A model generated the notes under the pieces. The model was not told the origin of the DNA, did no database searches, and saw only the letters and a list, made by a program, of their open reading frames with translations. 22,826 nucleotides of DNA, from positions 1 to 22,826 of the IMG/VR virus record IMGVR_UViG_3300037235_000236; one strand, 5' to 3'. Position numbers and translations under genes: made by a program. This stretch comes from a virus. Each line of letters opens with the position of its first letter. The first letter of the stretch is position 1. Shown piece by piece: positions 4,630 through 12,998 of this stretch.

Positions 4630-6258
4630 CTAGCCGAAGAGGAACATGTTGGTCCGGGTGGCGCCCCCGCCGGGGCCTACGATCCGCATCCCGGCCAAGC
4701 CCTGGTAGGGGGCGCTGTTGGGGGTGACGAGGGAGATCGAGGTATCGCTCACCACGGTGAAGTTGGGCGCCGCCACCTCGTCGCCCCCGCCGAAGGTAAA
4801 GAAGACGGCGGTGACGCCCGTGAGGTTGGAGCCCGGGAAGGCGGTGGTGAGGCCACCCGAGGTCGATCCGCTCACCGGGGAGCACGGGCCGGTGATGACG
4901 GGCGGGTTCCGGTACTCGGGCTTCTCCAAAGGCCACGTCATGGTGTCGAGGAACAGGTAGGTGAAGCCGGTGGCGCCCGGGAAGTCTTGCACCTCGGAGA
5001 ACAGCATCAACTCACCCGTGGGTTGCATCAAGACGTAGACCGTCACCCGGCCCTGGTTCACGTTGTAGCCCGAGAGGAGGGCCATGCAGGGCTGGATGCT
5101 GGGCGCCCCGGCGTAGTCGGCCAAGCCCCGGGCGATGAAGGTGTTGGGCGGCCAGCCGGTGCGGGTGATGTAACCGGAGAAGCGCACGAAGCCGTGGTGC
5201 TTGCAGATGAGCACGGGGTTGGCCGGGTCGGCGGATACCCACGTCGGCTCCAAGGCGAGCGGGCGCCAAGCCGGGTAGTCGTCCACGTTGGTCGAACCCG
5301 TCGGCCCGGTCGGGCCTCGGGCGCCGTCGATGCCTTGGGGGCCGCGCTCGCCCTCGGGGCCGGTGTCGCCTTGGGGGCCGGTGGCGCCTTGGATGCCCAC
5401 GGGGCCGATGGGGCCTTCCGGCCCGGTCGGCCCGATGATGGTGAGCGGCGCCCAGGCGATCCCGCCGTCGTTGCCGGGCTCCACCCCGGGGGGCACCTCG
5501 CCCCGGCCGTACCAGACCTGGCCCACGTGGGTCACGCAATCGTTGGGCGCGTAGAAGCGGCCCGTCTGCCAGTCGCCTTGGTAGGTGAGCCCGCCCACGG
5601 GGCCGGTGGGGCCTTCGGGACCTTCGGGGCCGGGGTCGCCCTGGGGGCCGGGCGGGCCGGTAGGCCCTGTGTCCCCCGGAGGGCCGGGCACGGTGGAGTC
5701 GGCGCCGGGGGCGCCCTCGGGCCCGGGGAAGCCTTGGGCGCCGCGGTCACCGATGGGGCCGAGCGGCCCGGTGGGGCCTGCGGGGCCTACGGGGCCAGGG
5801 GCGCCGGTCGGGCCCTGCACCCCGGGCGGGCCGACCAGGCCGCGCTCGCCGGGTGGGCCTTCTGGCCCAGTGGGGCCGTCCGGGCCGGGGGGGCCGCGCA
5901 CCCCGCCGTCGACCTCGATCCACCCCGGCACGGGCTCGGCCATGTTGGCTGGCCCCGTGAAGACCCATAGGTTGCCGGTGGGCTTGTAGACCAGGCTCCA
6001 GCCGTACTCGAGGCGGGCTTCCACGCTGGGCACGCCGGGGGCGTCCCAGTCGGCCTCTATGAGCCCGTCGGGCGGGAGCTCGTCGGGCCGGCGGTTCTCG
6101 AACTCCATGAAGATGCGCGTCGAGCTGCCGGGCAGGCCGCGAGGGCCGGCGGCGCCGTCGCGCCCGGGCGGGCCCATGGTGCCGGCCAGCAAGGCCACGT
6201 CGACCTTGGCGACGTCGGGCAGCGGGACGCTGACTTCGGCGAAGGTGCCCTCGCTCAT
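4630..6258 (-). CDS. Collagen-like tail fibre with IPT/TIG C-terminus
   Basis: This 542-aa protein starts at ATG 6258, overlapping the previous stop as ATGA. Three Gly-X-Y collagen-like blocks (about 29-45, 122-222, 276-321) are rich in GPTGP, GPPGP and GPEGP triplets and would form trimeric rods. Between blocks two and three, residues 225-272 ([17 protein letters not shown], then a W near 269) look like a CBM5/12-type carbohydrate-binding module. Residues 325-450 form a globular region of unknown fold. Residues 452-542 resemble an IPT/TIG Ig-like domain ([17 protein letters not shown] to [10 protein letters not shown]). Such fibres bind host surface sugars. It is the last gene of the tail and lysis block, so a receptor-binding role is likely but inferred. 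Confidence 0.85.
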   Translation of the reverse strand: MSEGTFAEVSVPLPDVAKVDVALLAGTMGPPGRDGAAGPRGLPGSSTRIFMEFENRRPDELPPDGLIEADWDAPGVPSVEARLEYGWSLVYKPTGNLWVFTGPANMAEPVPGWIEVDGGVRGPPGPDGPTGPEGPPGERGLVGPPGVQGPTGAPGPVGPAGPTGPLGPIGDRGAQGFPGPEGAPGADSTVPGPPGDTGPTGPPGPQGDPGPEGPEGPTGPVGGLTYQGDWQTGRFYAPNDCVTHVGQVWYGRGEVPPGVEPGNDGGIAWAPLTIIGPTGPEGPIGPVGIQGATGPQGDTGPEGERGPQGIDGARGPTGPTGSTNVDDYPAWRPLALEPTWVSADPANPVLICKHHGFVRFSGYITRTGWPPNTFIARGLADYAGAPSIQPCMALLSGYNVNQGRVTVYVLMQPTGELMLFSEVQDFPGATGFTYLFLDTMTWPLEKPEYRNPPVITGPCSPVSGSTSGGLTTAFPGSNLTGVTAVFFTFGGGDEVAAPNFTVVSDTSISLVTPNSAPYQGLAGMRIVGPGGGATRTNMFLFG

Positions 6259-6590
6259 GCCGGCACCGTCACCCGTGACTCGACGGCCAGGCGCCCCTTC
6301 AGCACCGCGTAGCCCTCGCCGGCGCCGGGGTGGCGCCCGTAGACGTCGAAGCGCCACCACTGGCCGGGCAGGCCGATCGAGTCATAGCCGCGCAGGTAGA
6401 CCGTGACCCCGTCGTCCTCCGGAAGGCACTCGAGCGCCGTGGGCGGGCCCGTGCCTACCCATGCCTGCCAGCTCCAGTCGGCCACGTCGGCGGGCTGGCC
6501 GTCGTAGGTGAGGTGGACCCGCAGCGAGGCCGGGGTCCCCTCGTAGGTGCGCCACTCGCAGCTGGCCGGGCGCACGTCGATAACGGTCAT
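6255..6590 (-). CDS. Small baseplate or tail-associated protein, 111 aa
   Basis: ATG 6590 overlaps the previous gene's TGA as ATGA, with GGGAGG five bases upstream. The sequence is beta-rich with many tryptophans; [15 protein letters not shown] followed by DWSWQAWVG resembles the N-terminal domain found in siphovirus upper-baseplate (BppU/DUF2479-type) proteins and in fibre adaptors. It sits directly before the collagen-like fibre and overlaps it by 4 bases, which supports a role in attaching the fibre. The family match is tentative. There is no signal peptide or membrane helix. Confidence 0.6.
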   Translation of the reverse strand: MTVIDVRPASCEWRTYEGTPASLRVHLTYDGQPADVADWSWQAWVGTGPPTALECLPEDDGVTVYLRGYDSIGLPGQWWRFDVYGRHPGAGEGYAVLKGRLAVESRVTVPA

Positions 6591-6844
6591 TGGGTCCTCC
6601 CGTAGGGCGGTGGTGGCGGCATCTCGTCGGGCGGCTGGTGGTCGTCGTGGTGGTTCCCGTCCCGGGTCCCCAGGTAGGTGGCCAAGGCGCCCACGGCGGC
6701 CCCCAGCACGGTCGAGATAAGCGTTGACTCCTCAGCAGAAACCGCCCCTTCATGGACGGCGGCGCCCACCGCCACGGCGACGATGGCGAGCGCGATCCCG
6801 AGGGCCAGGACGAGGGCGGTGAGAGCTCGAGGGTCGGTGGGCAT
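6587..6844 (-). CDS. Holin-like membrane protein, 85 aa
   Basis: ATG 6844 overlaps the amidase stop by one base (TGATG). Two hydrophobic helices (about 8-31 and 42-59) are joined by a short polar turn (HEGAVSAEES). A charged tail follows, with His/Asp (DGNHHDDHQ) and a polyproline stretch (PPPPP near the end). Two helices, small size and position immediately after the endolysin fit a class II holin, which would permeabilise the inner membrane and release the amidase. Holins are too diverse to name by motif, so the call rests on layout and context. Confidence 0.7.
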   Translation of the reverse strand: MPTDPRALTALVLALGIALAIVAVAVGAAVHEGAVSAEESTLISTVLGAAVGALATYLGTRDGNHHDDHQPPDEMPPPPPYGRTQ

Positions 6845-7575
6845 CAGGCGGCGGCGCCCACCCGCCATAGGCCCAGCCATTCGCCGTTGGGGTCGTCGAT
6901 GACCCAGGCCGCCGGGATGCGGCCCGCGGCGCCGGCCGGGATCGAGCGCCAGTAGCTCTGCGGCCCGCTGAAGATCAATTGGTACACGGTGTTTTTGTTG
7001 CGGATGAACACAGTTCCCTCCGGAGGTTTGGCCGGCGGCGCCGGCGTGGTGGGTGGTTGGGGCGCCGGGGCGCTCGAGGCGGGCATGCCCGCCTGCACCC
7101 AGGCGATGACGTCGGGGCCGGCGCAGGCGGTGGCGTAGTACTTGCCGTGCCAGCCCCGCTCGAGCGTGCGGCCGGTGGCCCGGTTGAGCTCGTCGTACAG
7201 GGCGCGGCCGCTGTTCTTGGCCGCCTGGGAGAACGCCTGGACGCCCATCCGGGGCGCGTGGCCACCTTGGAGGAAGCACACCCCGAAGCCGTCGGTGTTG
7301 CGGCCGGGGCAGTGGACGCCTTGGACGTCGCGCCCGCAGCCCTCGTAGATGGTCCCGCTCATGCCGATCAGGAAGTTGTAGCCCGGGCGGGCCGACCAGC
7401 CCTGGTTGGCGTGCTGCTGCTCGATCGAGCGCACCGTGGCCATCTCGTTGGTCACGGCGCCGGCGGCGGCCGGGTAGTGGGCCACGTAAAAGCGCCTCGA
7501 GCTGAGCGCCACGCGGTTGGAGCTGCGCCCGAACCGGGCGCCCCATTGCTCGCGGGTGACGATGGTTAGTGCCAC
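6844..7575 (-). CDS. Endolysin, N-acetylmuramoyl-L-alanine amidase (PGRP type)
   Basis: Cleaves the amide bond between MurNAc and the stem peptide to lyse the host. The 243-aa protein starts at GTG 7575, next to the previous TAA. The Amidase_2/PGRP fold spans about 5-160: the REQWGARFG opening, probable zinc ligands His33 (YVAHYP), His143 (WHGKYY) and Cys151 (TACAGP), Tyr66 in PGYNFLIG, and HCPGRNTDGFGVC at 88-100. A proline-rich linker (167-186) joins a C-terminal domain (187-243, FIRNKNTVYQLIF) that is probably a wall-binding module of a type I do not recognise. There is no signal peptide, so export should rely on the holin encoded next. Confidence 0.92.
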   Translation of the reverse strand: MALTIVTREQWGARFGRSSNRVALSSRRFYVAHYPAAAGAVTNEMATVRSIEQQHANQGWSARPGYNFLIGMSGTIYEGCGRDVQGVHCPGRNTDGFGVCFLQGGHAPRMGVQAFSQAAKNSGRALYDELNRATGRTLERGWHGKYYATACAGPDVIAWVQAGMPASSAPAPQPPTTPAPPAKPPEGTVFIRNKNTVYQLIFSGPQSYWRSIPAGAAGRIPAAWVIDDPNGEWLGLWRVGAAA

Positions 7576-7722
7576 TTACTCGCCTTCCTTTCCCTCGGCT
7601 TCTAGCTCGTCGGGACCGACACCCTCGGCCTCGTCGCCCTCGGCCTCGTCGCCCTCGGCCCCGTCAGTTTCGATTGGCGTGGTCTCGCTTTCTTGCAGTT
7701 GCTGCTCGTCGTCGTCGCTCAT
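7576..7722 (-). CDS. Small acidic disordered protein, 48 aa
   Basis: ATG 7722 has a strong GGAGGTG five bases upstream, the best support for this short gene. The protein is mostly Asp, Glu, Gly and Ala, with MSDDDEQQLQ at the start and an EGDEA repeat (about residues 23-33) coded by 15-base repeats. It has no hydrophobic core and should be disordered and strongly negative. It ends directly before the endolysin start, so translation may be coupled. Small acidic proteins occur in phage lysis and structural regions without known function. A DNA-mimic role is conceivable but unsupported. Confidence 0.65.
   Translation of the reverse strand: MSDDDEQQLQESETTPIETDGAEGDEAEGDEAEGVGPDELEAEGKEGE
7622..7666 (-). 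repeat. 15-base tandem repeat in the acidic gene
   Basis: Two perfect 15-base units (7622-7636 and 7637-7651) and a third diverged unit (7652-7666) encode the EGDEA repeats. This looks like slippage-driven growth of an acidic stretch and may vary in copy number between relatives. Confidence 0.75.
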
Positions 7723-7742
7723 GTCTTCACCTCCCCCTTGGG

Positions 7743-8108
7743 TCACCTGAGGTCGCCGTCGTCGTCGAAGAACAGGTCGGCCACCTCGCCCCACTGGGCC
7801 TGTACCTGGGCCAGGATGGCGGCGTCTTGGATGCGGGACTGGTCGAAGCGCGGTGGCCCCGGCGCCGGCGAGGGCGCGTCGGGCAAGCCGCCGGCCGGCA
7901 GGTCGGTGACAAAGCCAGGGAAGGCGGCCATGAGGCGCACGAACATGAGCGTGGTGGCGCCCCCGCCCCTCAGGCAGTCGTTGGCCAGCGCCACCCAGGC
8001 CGGGCGGGCGTCGTCCTTGAAGGTCTGGGCCTCCTGCACGGTGCAGGCCCGGACTCGGCTCTGGAACACGGCGTCGTCGGTCAGCTGGGCGATTTCGACG
8101 TAGCTCAT
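7743..8108 (-). CDS. Small conserved-looking phage protein, 121 aa
   Basis: ATG 8108 is preceded by AAAGGAG at short spacing, 10 bases after the preceding tail gene. It begins MSYVEIAQLTDDAVFQSRVR, is mostly helical, and ends FDQSRIQDAAILAQVQ then WGEVADLFFDDDGDLR. Proteins of this length and layout (a DD..F..RVR start and an aspartate-rich end) occur beside tail and lysis genes of actinobacteriophages, normally as hypothetical proteins. I cannot assign a function. It has no membrane helix or signal peptide. Its place between receptor-end tail proteins and lysis genes suggests a virion or assembly role. Confidence 0.7.
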   Translation of the reverse strand: MSYVEIAQLTDDAVFQSRVRACTVQEAQTFKDDARPAWVALANDCLRGGGATTLMFVRLMAAFPGFVTDLPAGGLPDAPSPAPGPPRFDQSRIQDAAILAQVQAQWGEVADLFFDDDGDLR

Positions 8109-8118
8109 GGCTCTCCTT

Positions 8119-9012
8119 TCAGTTTTGGATACCGGCGTCGGTGATCTCGATGCGGGCTGTCCAGACCGGGAAGCGGACGGCCACGCCCGGGGTGCCCACC
8201 GTCGGGAAGGCGGGGATGAAGTGGTTGGCGATGATGAAGATCTGGGTGTTGTCCGAGGGCACCAGGAACGAGGCGAAGCCCGAGCGCAGCTGGTTCACCT
8301 GGCTGAAGATGTCGCACATGGCCCGGCGCCGCACCTCGACCTGATCGGCGAAGCGGATGGCCCGCAGCTCGACCCGGAGGATGCCGGCGTCCCCGGCCAC
8401 CTGGTGGGCGTCCATGAAGCTGGCCACCACCCGGTAGGTGCGCCCGGGGGCGTAGCCCGGCACCCAGTCGGTGAAGGCGAACATGACCGTCCCGCCGTGG
8501 CCCACGTCGATGGCGGCGGCTAGCGCCTCGGCCCGGGTCTGGCCCTTGGGCACCCAGGCTGGGATCTCGGGCAGGCCCGGCACCACCTCGTTGGACACCA
8601 AGTAGCGCCGGTCGACCCACCCGGTGGGGAATATCTCGTAGAGCGGGATCTCGAACACGCCGTGGGCGGCGTGGGGGTCGGAGTGCCACCCGTGCCAGGC
8701 TTCGAAGAAGACGCTCATGGTCTGGGCGCCCGAGTCCACCCGCACCTTGACCATGCCGTCGTCGCCGGGCGTAGCCACGTCGGACCAGTTGTAGCGCTCC
8801 CCGTAGAAGCCGTTGACCCAGGCCCCGCCGCCCCCGATGAGGAGGCGCCCGGGGTCGCGCTGGACCACGCCGAACTCACCGAAGGGGTGGCGCGAGACCA
8901 CGCCCCAGTGGCACCAAAGGTTCGCCATCTTGCGCCACCGGGTCATGTTGACCGAGCGGGTGAGCACGCCCTCGGGCTCATCAAAGGGCCAGAAGGCGTC
9001 CATGTTGCTCAT
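8119..9012 (-). CDS. Minor tail protein, paralog 3 of 3
   Basis: This 297-aa protein starts at ATG 9012, overlapping the previous TGA as ATGA. Its N-terminus carries the module shared by the three tandem genes: FWPF near residue 7, WRKMANLW with a following GVV, then GGAWVNGFYGE. A later IPAWVPKG motif is also in paralog 2. The C-terminal half is a separate beta-rich domain (VMFAFTDWVPGYAPGRTYRVV and onwards) unlike those of its siblings. Such proteins are annotated as minor tail proteins in actinobacteriophages and probably form receptor-binding or fibre structures at the tail tip. The exact partner is unknown. Confidence 0.78.
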   Translation of the reverse strand: MSNMDAFWPFDEPEGVLTRSVNMTRWRKMANLWCHWGVVSRHPFGEFGVVQRDPGRLLIGGGGAWVNGFYGERYNWSDVATPGDDGMVKVRVDSGAQTMSVFFEAWHGWHSDPHAAHGVFEIPLYEIFPTGWVDRRYLVSNEVVPGLPEIPAWVPKGQTRAEALAAAIDVGHGGTVMFAFTDWVPGYAPGRTYRVVASFMDAHQVAGDAGILRVELRAIRFADQVEVRRRAMCDIFSQVNQLRSGFASFLVPSDNTQIFIIANHFIPAFPTVGTPGVAVRFPVWTARIEITDAGIQN

Positions 9013-9950
9013 GCCCCGGCGTCCTCGCACGAGAGCACCAGCGAGCCCACCGGGAAGCGCACCACGTGGCCGGCGTTGTTGATGGTGATGCGGAGCCCGG
9101 CGGCCAGGTTGCCGTGGGCGTTGCCGATGGTCACGCTGCCCGCGAAGGGGTTGCCCACGAGGGACGAGCCCTGGGCCGACTGGTTCCACCGGAGCAGCAT
9201 CTCGTTGTAGATGAGGCCCCGGTCGTCTTGCACGAAGAAGGTCAGCTGGAAGTCGGGCTGGCCCGAGCCGTCCTGCCAGCGCTCGGGGGCGGCCAGCCCG
9301 GTGAGGCGGTAGGACCGGCCCGGGATGAAGTAGTGGGTGGAGGCCGGGTAGATGACGAGGAGGTCGGTCGTGCTTGGCCCGCCCACGTCCCACGTGCCCG
9401 CCGGGCCGAAGGCCCAACCCCACGCCCCTTGGGGCAGCATGCCCCGGGGCACCCACGCCGGGATGGCGGGCAGCTGGGGGGTGAGGTCGGGGAGGGGGAC
9501 CAGGCGGCGCAGGTCGGCAATGGACCCGTCGGTGTTCATCTGCGCCAGCGGTACCTCCCACCACCCGGCCGGGTCGCGGATGAGGTCGGTGGGGCCGCTG
9601 CCCACCTTGTAGACGATGGAGATCAGCTGGGCCACGGGGTCGTAGCGGGCGCACACCAGGCCCCAGTCGGGCGGCGCCCCCACCTGCAGCACCTTGGCCG
9701 TGTCGTTCTGGCCGTAGAAGCCGTTGACCCAGCACGCCCCCGGGGCGATCGAGCAGGCCCCGCTGTTCCAGTCCCACCCGTAGGCCGAGAGGGGGAAGCG
9801 CTCGGAGGGCATGAACGAGATATCGGGGTGGACCACGCCGTCGGCGCACCACAGCTGGGCCATCTTGCGCCAGTTGTCCATGGTCGAGTGGTTGCCCGGG
9901 GGCGCCTCGAAGGGGAAGAAGTCCTCCATGGGCACGTTCACCACGCTCAC
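9009..9950 (-). CDS. Minor tail protein, paralog 2 of 3
   Basis: This 313-aa protein starts at GTG 9950, overlapping the previous stop as GTGA; ATG 9929 (MEDFFPF) is an alternative start, but coupling favours GTG. The shared module is clear: DFFPF, WRKMAQLW, GVV, then GACWVNGFYGQ. IPAWVPRG marks the start of the second half, which has beta-rich sequence with TTDLLVIYP, YRLTGLAAPERW and LRITINNAGHVVRFPVG. It probably acts at the receptor end of the tail with its paralogs. The divergent second half suggests that the three copies recognise different ligands or build a hetero-oligomer. Confidence 0.78.
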   Translation of the reverse strand: MSVVNVPMEDFFPFEAPPGNHSTMDNWRKMAQLWCADGVVHPDISFMPSERFPLSAYGWDWNSGACSIAPGACWVNGFYGQNDTAKVLQVGAPPDWGLVCARYDPVAQLISIVYKVGSGPTDLIRDPAGWWEVPLAQMNTDGSIADLRRLVPLPDLTPQLPAIPAWVPRGMLPQGAWGWAFGPAGTWDVGGPSTTDLLVIYPASTHYFIPGRSYRLTGLAAPERWQDGSGQPDFQLTFFVQDDRGLIYNEMLLRWNQSAQGSSLVGNPFAGSVTIGNAHGNLAAGLRITINNAGHVVRFPVGSLVLSCEDAGA

Positions 9951-10864
9951 CAGTCGGCCCCTATCTCTTCGGCCTCGATGCGCAGGCACCCGGCCGCGTA
10001 GGCCCACGCCCCGCCGGCCTGGGTGGCCTCGACGCGCTGCTCGAAGGCGGCCACCAAGTCGCCCCAGCAGTTCGGGCACACGAAGGTGATGACCTTGGCC
10101 TCCAGCCGGACCACCCCGGCCTGGGTCGAGCCCGTTTGGGGGCCGCCCATCTTGAAGCGCATGCGCACGCCGGTCTGGTCGCGCACAAAGGCGAAGAGGG
10201 TGCCGGCGTAGCCCCACCCGTTGGTGGAGGTGGCGTTCCAGTTGTCCTGGCGCATGTCGAAGGTGAAGCGGTAGTGGCGGGGGGCCACATAATCGGGCCG
10301 CCAGCCGAGGTACATGACCATGGGGTTGCCCCCGTCGCCGCCGGTCCACCCGACGTCAAGCTCCTGCGCCGTCACGATGCGCCCGGGCACGTGGGGCGGG
10401 ATCACGGTGATGGGCGGGGGCGGCGCCGGCTCGGGCACGTAGCGGCGGCGGTCGGTCACGGTGCCGAAGCCGCTCAGCTCCCAGAGGTTCATCTGCGTGC
10501 CGCCGCTGGGGTCGGACCAGTCGCCCCCGTGGTAGCCGGGCTGGAACTCCAACCGGACGTGCCCGGCGGTGGGGTCCATGACGGCCACGACCATGCCGTC
10601 GTCGCCGGGGGCCGAGAGCCACAGGTGGCGGTAGGGGTCGAGGCCCATCTCGCCGTAGGCGCAAGTCGCCCATACGGCCCCCGAGCCGATCGAGACCATG
10701 CCGGGCTCGACCCAGCCGTTGAAGTGGAACTGGTCGCCGACGTCGCGCACCACCCCGCTGCGGTTCGACCAGATGGAGGCCATGCGCCGCCAGCGAGCGA
10801 AGTCGGCGCCGGCCCCCGGCCCCTCGGCCATGGGCCAGTAGTGGTCCATCTCTACGGTGCTCAT
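9947..10864 (-). CDS. Minor tail protein, paralog 1 of 3
   Basis: This 305-aa protein starts at ATG 10864, overlapping the stop of the Gp37-like gene as ATGA. The shared N-terminal module appears as HYWPM, WRRMASIW, GVV and a diverged GAVWATCAYGE. A GDDGM motif after it is also in paralog 3. The middle has a proline-rich hinge (PEPAPPPPITVIPP), and the C-terminal domain carries YRFTFDMRQDNWNAT and FVCPNCWGDL, a CPNC pair that could bind metal. It is the first of three tandem relatives and is probably attached to the tail-tip hub encoded just before it. Confidence 0.78.
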   Translation of the reverse strand: MSTVEMDHYWPMAEGPGAGADFARWRRMASIWSNRSGVVRDVGDQFHFNGWVEPGMVSIGSGAVWATCAYGEMGLDPYRHLWLSAPGDDGMVVAVMDPTAGHVRLEFQPGYHGGDWSDPSGGTQMNLWELSGFGTVTDRRRYVPEPAPPPPITVIPPHVPGRIVTAQELDVGWTGGDGGNPMVMYLGWRPDYVAPRHYRFTFDMRQDNWNATSTNGWGYAGTLFAFVRDQTGVRMRFKMGGPQTGSTQAGVVRLEAKVITFVCPNCWGDLVAAFEQRVEATQAGGAWAYAAGCLRIEAEEIGADW

Positions 10865-12120
10865 CGCTTCTCCAAGATGTCGAGGCGGCGCTCGATGGCG
10901 CGCAGGTCCCGGAAGGTGTCGAGGGACATCTGCGGGTTGCCCACGGTGGGCTGCACCATGAGCGGGCCGTTGGTCGACAGCCCGATGGTCACCTCGGTGA
11001 TGATGTCGGTGACCTCGGTCCCGTCGGGGAAGACCACGGTGACCACGTCCCCCAGGCCGTAGTGGAGCCCGAACTGCTGGTTGGGCACGTCGATGGGCGT
11101 TACCTTCACCGCCACCGGGCGGTCTAACTCGGCCAAGGCCTCTAGCCCGGCCAGGCGCAAGGCCTCCTGGTTGTCGGGCCACGGCCCCGGCGGCGGGGGC
11201 TGGCCGCCGGGCCAGCCGTCTTCGGGCTCTTCGGGCTCTTCGGGATCGTCGCCCACGTCGCTGCGGTCCCGGGTCTGCTCGACCTCCCACCAGTAGGCCA
11301 CGCTGGCGTCGTCGGCCGCCCGGCGCCATTGCCGGTCGGCGCCCTCGCGCTTGCCGAGCACGAAAACGGTGTTGGCGTCGGGGCGCTCGACCACCAGCTC
11401 GTAGCCGGCCATGGTGCCGAGCTCGGCCGAGAAGATGATGCCGGGCGCCCGGGGCAGCCACATCTCGAAGTGCAGGTCGCGCACGTCGAAGCCGTAGACC
11501 GGCCGCGATTGCCCGGCCGCCCGCTGCATGACCGCCAGGATGGGCTCCCACCGGGCGGTCACCGAGCACGGGAACGGCGCCGGGCCTTGGGCTTGGGGGT
11601 CCCAGGTGATGTTGGGGCCGGCGCGCCCGCTGACGGCGTGGTGGATGAGCCAATGCAGGACCCACGGGAAGCTGCCCTCGATCAGCACCTCGGCCCCGTC
11701 CCCCCCGGGCGGCAGCGGCGTGCCCAGGTTCTGCATCACCCGCACCGCCGTCCACACCAGGTCGCTGACCCCGTTCAGGACCACCTGTTCGCCGGCCTCG
11801 TCCCAGGTGCGGGCGGCGCGGGTGAGCGGGCCCGACATCACGGTGTCGGCCCCCGCCCGCACGACCAGGCTGGCCCGGCCCCGGCGCACCAGGTCGGTGG
11901 CGGGACCGGCCAGGCGGCTCTTGACTTCCCACGTGCCCACGTCGTTGAAGCGGGCGATGAAGACGGCCTCGCTAAAGTCCTCGAGCTCGTTGACCATCTC
12001 CTTGCTCACGTCGTCGCGGACGAGGATGTGCCAGTCCCGGCGGGTGTCGTAGGCGGCGCCGCTGCCGAAGATGGGCTCGGGCGCCTGGTAGGCGAGCGGC
12101 GGCGGTCGGAGCATGCTCAT
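10861..12120 (-). CDS. Gp37-like tail hub protein (ReqiPepy6 type)
   Basis: This 419-aa protein starts at ATG 12120 (ATGA overlap); the second ATG at 12114 is a weak alternative. The N-terminal half matches the Siphovirus ReqiPepy6 Gp37-like pattern: WHILVRDD, then ARFNDVGTWEV, SLVVRAG and SGPLTRAARTW, followed by conserved tryptophan-rich sequence. The family sits after the distal tail protein and is thought to form the tail-tip hub, playing the part of tail-associated (Tal) proteins. Around residue 310-325 there is an acidic insert (DDPEEPEEPEDGW) followed by a Gly/Pro stretch, coded by 9-base repeats. The end (LDTFRDLRAIERRLDILEKR) looks like a short coiled coil for trimer formation. Confidence 0.85.
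   Translation of the reverse strand: MSMLRPPPLAYQAPEPIFGSGAAYDTRRDWHILVRDDVSKEMVNELEDFSEAVFIARFNDVGTWEVKSRLAGPATDLVRRGRASLVVRAGADTVMSGPLTRAARTWDEAGEQVVLNGVSDLVWTAVRVMQNLGTPLPPGGDGAEVLIEGSFPWVLHWLIHHAVSGRAGPNITWDPQAQGPAPFPCSVTARWEPILAVMQRAAGQSRPVYGFDVRDLHFEMWLPRAPGIIFSAELGTMAGYELVVERPDANTVFVLGKREGADRQWRRAADDASVAYWWEVEQTRDRSDVGDDPEEPEEPEDGWPGGQPPPPGPWPDNQEALRLAGLEALAELDRPVAVKVTPIDVPNQQFGLHYGLGDVVTVVFPDGTEVTDIITEVTIGLSTNGPLMVQPTVGNPQMSLDTFRDLRAIERRLDILEKR
11221..11245 (-). repeat. 9-base tandem repeat in the hub gene
   Basis: TTCGGGCTC occurs twice in tandem (11221-11229 and 11230-11238), followed by a partial third unit. It encodes the EEPEEP acidic insert. The same dipeptide-like pattern ends the PKD protein gene at 19451-19505. 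Confidence 0.7.
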
Positions 12121-12998
12121 GGCGTCAGGTACCGGAGGCGCCAGCGCAGCTGGATGCGGGCGGTGGTGGTCTCGTAGGTCACCCGCAGGAGGTTGAGCCC
12201 CGGCGCCAGGCCCCACAGCACCGAGTCACGGGAGAGGTGGCTGAACCAGTTTGCGCCCCCGTAGCTCACGGCCCGGGCGCCGGGCAGGGTCACGATGCGC
12301 AGGATGGCGCCGGCGGCCACGACGCCCGAGATGGCCATGCGCTGGCCGGTGGTGAGGTTCTGAAAGATGAAGTTCTCGCCCGGCCCGCCCACGTCGATGG
12401 TGGGCCACGCCTCGGCGTCCCCGCCGTTGGTTATCGAGAAGTTGCCCAGGATGTTGGTGCCGCCGAGGTCGAGGGGGAAGAAGGGGAACCACTCGGTGTC
12501 CACGTTGGCGGGGGCGAAGTCGCGGACCTGTTCGGTCTGGTCGACCCAGTAGGGGTCGGGCGCCCGGAACTGCAGCGCCACCCGGGAGAAGTTGGGGAAC
12601 TCCTCCTTCAGCGCGTCGAGCCCGGCCTGGTAGACGCAGTTGAGCTCGCGCCCGGTGCCGCCCGAGCTGAAACCCACGCTGCGCAGGCGCCCCATGCCCC
12701 GGGCGGGGTCGAGGGCGCGGGCCAGGGCGCGCAGCTCGGGGCGGCCATGGCGCAGGCCGCCGCTGATGATGGGGATGACCACGGTCCGGGCGGCGTGGCG
12801 GCTGCCCCGGTAGCGGGAGCCAGGCGTGAGAGGCACCACGTCCTCCCAGATGTCGACGGGCGGCATCATGCGCCCGGTCGTGCCGCGCTCGACGGTGAAG
12901 CGCACCGACAGCCCGTCGCCGGCGACGTACTCCAGGAGCTCGGCCTCGTCGGTGGCCCACAGGTCGGGGATCTCAGCCCCGGGGCCGGGGGTGCTCAT
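12117..12998 (-). CDS. Distal tail protein (Dit-like)
   Basis: This 293-aa protein starts at ATG 12998, overlapping the tape-measure stop as ATGA. It fits the siphovirus distal tail protein layout: an N-terminal beta domain with a belt-like region (RGSRHAARTVVIPIISGG, then ALARALDPARGMGRL), a CVYQAGLDAL segment, FSRVALQFRAPDPYWVD, and a C-terminal galectin-like beta domain (FSITNGGDAEAWPTIDVGG to LRWRLRYL). Dit forms the hexameric ring at the tube end that carries hub and receptor-binding proteins. The position between the tape measure and the Gp37-like hub supports the call. The C-terminal ITNGGDAEAWPTI pattern is common in Dit proteins. Confidence 0.85.
   Translation of the reverse strand: MSTPGPGAEIPDLWATDEAELLEYVAGDGLSVRFTVERGTTGRMMPPVDIWEDVVPLTPGSRYRGSRHAARTVVIPIISGGLRHGRPELRALARALDPARGMGRLRSVGFSSGGTGRELNCVYQAGLDALKEEFPNFSRVALQFRAPDPYWVDQTEQVRDFAPANVDTEWFPFFPLDLGGTNILGNFSITNGGDAEAWPTIDVGGPGENFIFQNLTTGQRMAISGVVAAGAILRIVTLPGARAVSYGGANWFSHLSRDSVLWGLAPGLNLLRVTYETTTARIQLRWRLRYLTP

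Noticed and set aside
4579-5970. Long plus-strand open frame (463 codons) opposite the tail fibre
   Set aside because: Its Gly/Ala-rich repeats are the antisense of collagen codons; the minus-strand frame shows true Gly-X-Y blocks.
4630-6258. Repeats that could be taken for a CRISPR-like array
   Set aside because: They are in-frame Gly-X-Y codons with no unique spacers of constant length.
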